NCBI GenBank assembly: GCA_934630975.1
Contig: CAKTXH010000115.1
Coordinates: 1-6,456 of the forward strand
Origin: an uncultured Clostridia bacterium
GTDB lineage: Bacteria > Bacillota > Clostridia > Christensenellales > Aristaeellaceae
Reading direction: 5' to 3'
Length of the DNA stretch: 6,456 bases
Shown here one piece after another: positions 6,123 through 6,456 of the stretch. Positions within the stretch are counted from its first letter, which is position 1. Each line of letters begins with the position of its first letter. The position numbers and the translations under genes were made by a program. Under the pieces are notes generated by a model that had not been told where the DNA came from, searched no databases, and worked only from the letters and a program-made list of their open reading frames with translations.

Positions 6123-6149
6123 TTAGCACTCTTTATGGATGAGTGCTAA
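6123..6149. promoter_or_regulatory. CIRCE operator (HrcA binding site)
   Basis: TTAGCACTC (6123-6131), a 9-nt spacer and GAGTGCTAA (6141-6149) form a perfect copy of the CIRCE consensus. It lies just downstream of the groES promoter -10, in the leader, where bound HrcA represses transcription until heat stress. The hrcA gene is not in the window. Confidence 0.97.
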
Positions 6150-6159
6150 AGCAAGATAT

Positions 6160-6188
6160 AATATACGCGAGTCAAGCCAATTCGGCAA
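6160..6188 (-). promoter_or_regulatory. groES-groEL operon promoter
   Basis: On the minus strand, TTGCCG (6188-6183) and TATATT (6165-6160) are separated by exactly 17 nt and match the sigma-A consensus at four and five positions. Transcription should start around 6153, so CIRCE falls in the first bases of the transcript. A TTGACT at 6175-6170 is a better -35 in sequence but has no correctly spaced -10. Confidence 0.7.
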
Positions 6189-6208
6189 CATGGGAGAATT
6201 GCCGAATT
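6179..6208. repeat. Perfect 10-bp inverted repeat over the groES -35 box
   Basis: AATTCGGCAA (6179-6188) and TTGCCGAATT (6199-6208) are exact reverse complements separated by 10 nt. The left arm contains the proposed -35 of the groES promoter. The 20-bp centre-to-centre spacing of the arms is about two helical turns, as expected for a dimeric regulator. No T-run follows on either strand and no gene ends here, so a terminator is unlikely. Confidence 0.65.
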
Positions 6209-6329
6209 CTTGAATTTATCTCTATTTTAACCGCTTTATGGAAAATAACGCGCTCAAATGATTCGAAACTCAAAATTTCTCCGCTTTTCAAGTAAATCGC
6301 CGGATTGAGTGGCCGAAACCGGCCTTTTA

Positions 6330-6338
6330 TGGTAAAAT
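6330..6338 (+). promoter_or_regulatory. mutY: Extended -10 promoter of mutY
   Basis: TGGTAAAAT carries TG, one base and TAAAAT (five of six -10 matches). No good -35 lies 16-18 nt upstream, which fits an extended -10 promoter. Transcription would start near 6345, giving a leader of only about 16 nt containing the ribosome binding site GGAGGG (6349-6354). A small GGCCG-AAAC-CGGCC hairpin (6311-6324) followed by four T lies directly upstream. Confidence 0.45.
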
Positions 6339-6360
6339 GAGCGCTATTGGAGGGCCGAAT

Positions 6361-6456
6361 ATGGATCAAAACTTTACGCGGTCAGTCCTTTCGTGGTATG
6401 ACGCGGGCCACCGCGACCTGCCGTGGCGGCGCACGAAGGACGCTTATCGAATCTGG
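6361..6456 (+). CDS. mutY: A/G-specific adenine glycosylase MutY, N-terminal fragment
   Basis: The visible 32 residues, ending ...DLPWRRTKDAYRIW at the window edge, match the MutY N-terminus: a helix with SWYDAGHRDLPWR followed by the conserved P-x-YxIW-type segment that leads into the helix-hairpin-helix glycosylase domain. MutY removes adenine mispaired with 8-oxoguanine, limiting G-to-T mutations. GGAGGG (6349-6354) lies 6 nt before the ATG. The catalytic Glu and Asp, the HhH motif and the Fe-S cysteines are beyond the window. It is divergent from groES with about 210 nt between the two transcription units. Confidence 0.92.
   Translation, partial: MDQNFTRSVLSWYDAGHRDLPWRRTKDAYRIW

Noticed and set aside
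6088..6129. Upstream extension of groES by 14 codons
   Set aside because: The extended start lies within CIRCE, whereas the ATG at 6087 has an ideal AAGGAGGT and gives normal GroES length.
6172..6369. A 65-codon minus-strand frame between groES and mutY
   Set aside because: It starts inside mutY, lacks a ribosome binding site and runs through the groES promoter and inverted repeat; no recognisable product.

Overview
The window is a GC-rich bacterial chromosome segment. A groES-groEL operon behind a perfect CIRCE operator, strong AGGAGG-type ribosome binding sites and the protein families present all suggest a Gram-positive Bacillota member, probably a high-GC Clostridia lineage. The assignment is inferred from these features only; no rRNA or other decisive phylogenetic marker is present. 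There are no tRNA or rRNA genes, insertion sequences or CRISPR arrays.

Layout, left to right: (1) the 5' end of an unidentified minus-strand gene (1-75) with its promoter. (2) A plus-strand gene (258-1112) for a patatin-like protein whose catalytic positions all appear substituted. (3) Overlapping its 3' end by 14 bp and convergent with it, a minus-strand gene (1099-2577) for an exported caspase-fold (C14-like) peptidase carrying one EF-hand loop and a C-terminal FlgD-like Ig domain. (4) A 334-nt divergent intergenic region with a very AT-rich core. (5) A plus-strand gene (2912-3976) for a membrane-anchored ComEC-like metallo-beta-lactamase-fold hydrolase with a small His/Cys metal-binding tail module. 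(6) A bidirectional terminator shared with the convergent groEL. (7) The groES-groEL operon on the minus strand (6087 to 4060), with a structured 108-nt intercistronic spacer, a CIRCE operator and a promoter whose -35 box lies in a second, unexplained inverted repeat. (8) Divergently, the start of mutY (6361 to the window end).

How the genes relate: groES and groEL form one heat-shock operon under presumed HrcA control. mutY is an independent DNA-repair gene. The caspase-like and MBL-fold genes are divergently transcribed and both products should act outside the cytoplasmic membrane, so a shared extracytoplasmic role is conceivable but unproven. The patatin-like protein has no signal peptide that I can see and looks like a pseudoenzyme. 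The two most unusual items are this apparently dead patatin homologue and the caspase/EF-hand/FlgD-like architecture beside it.
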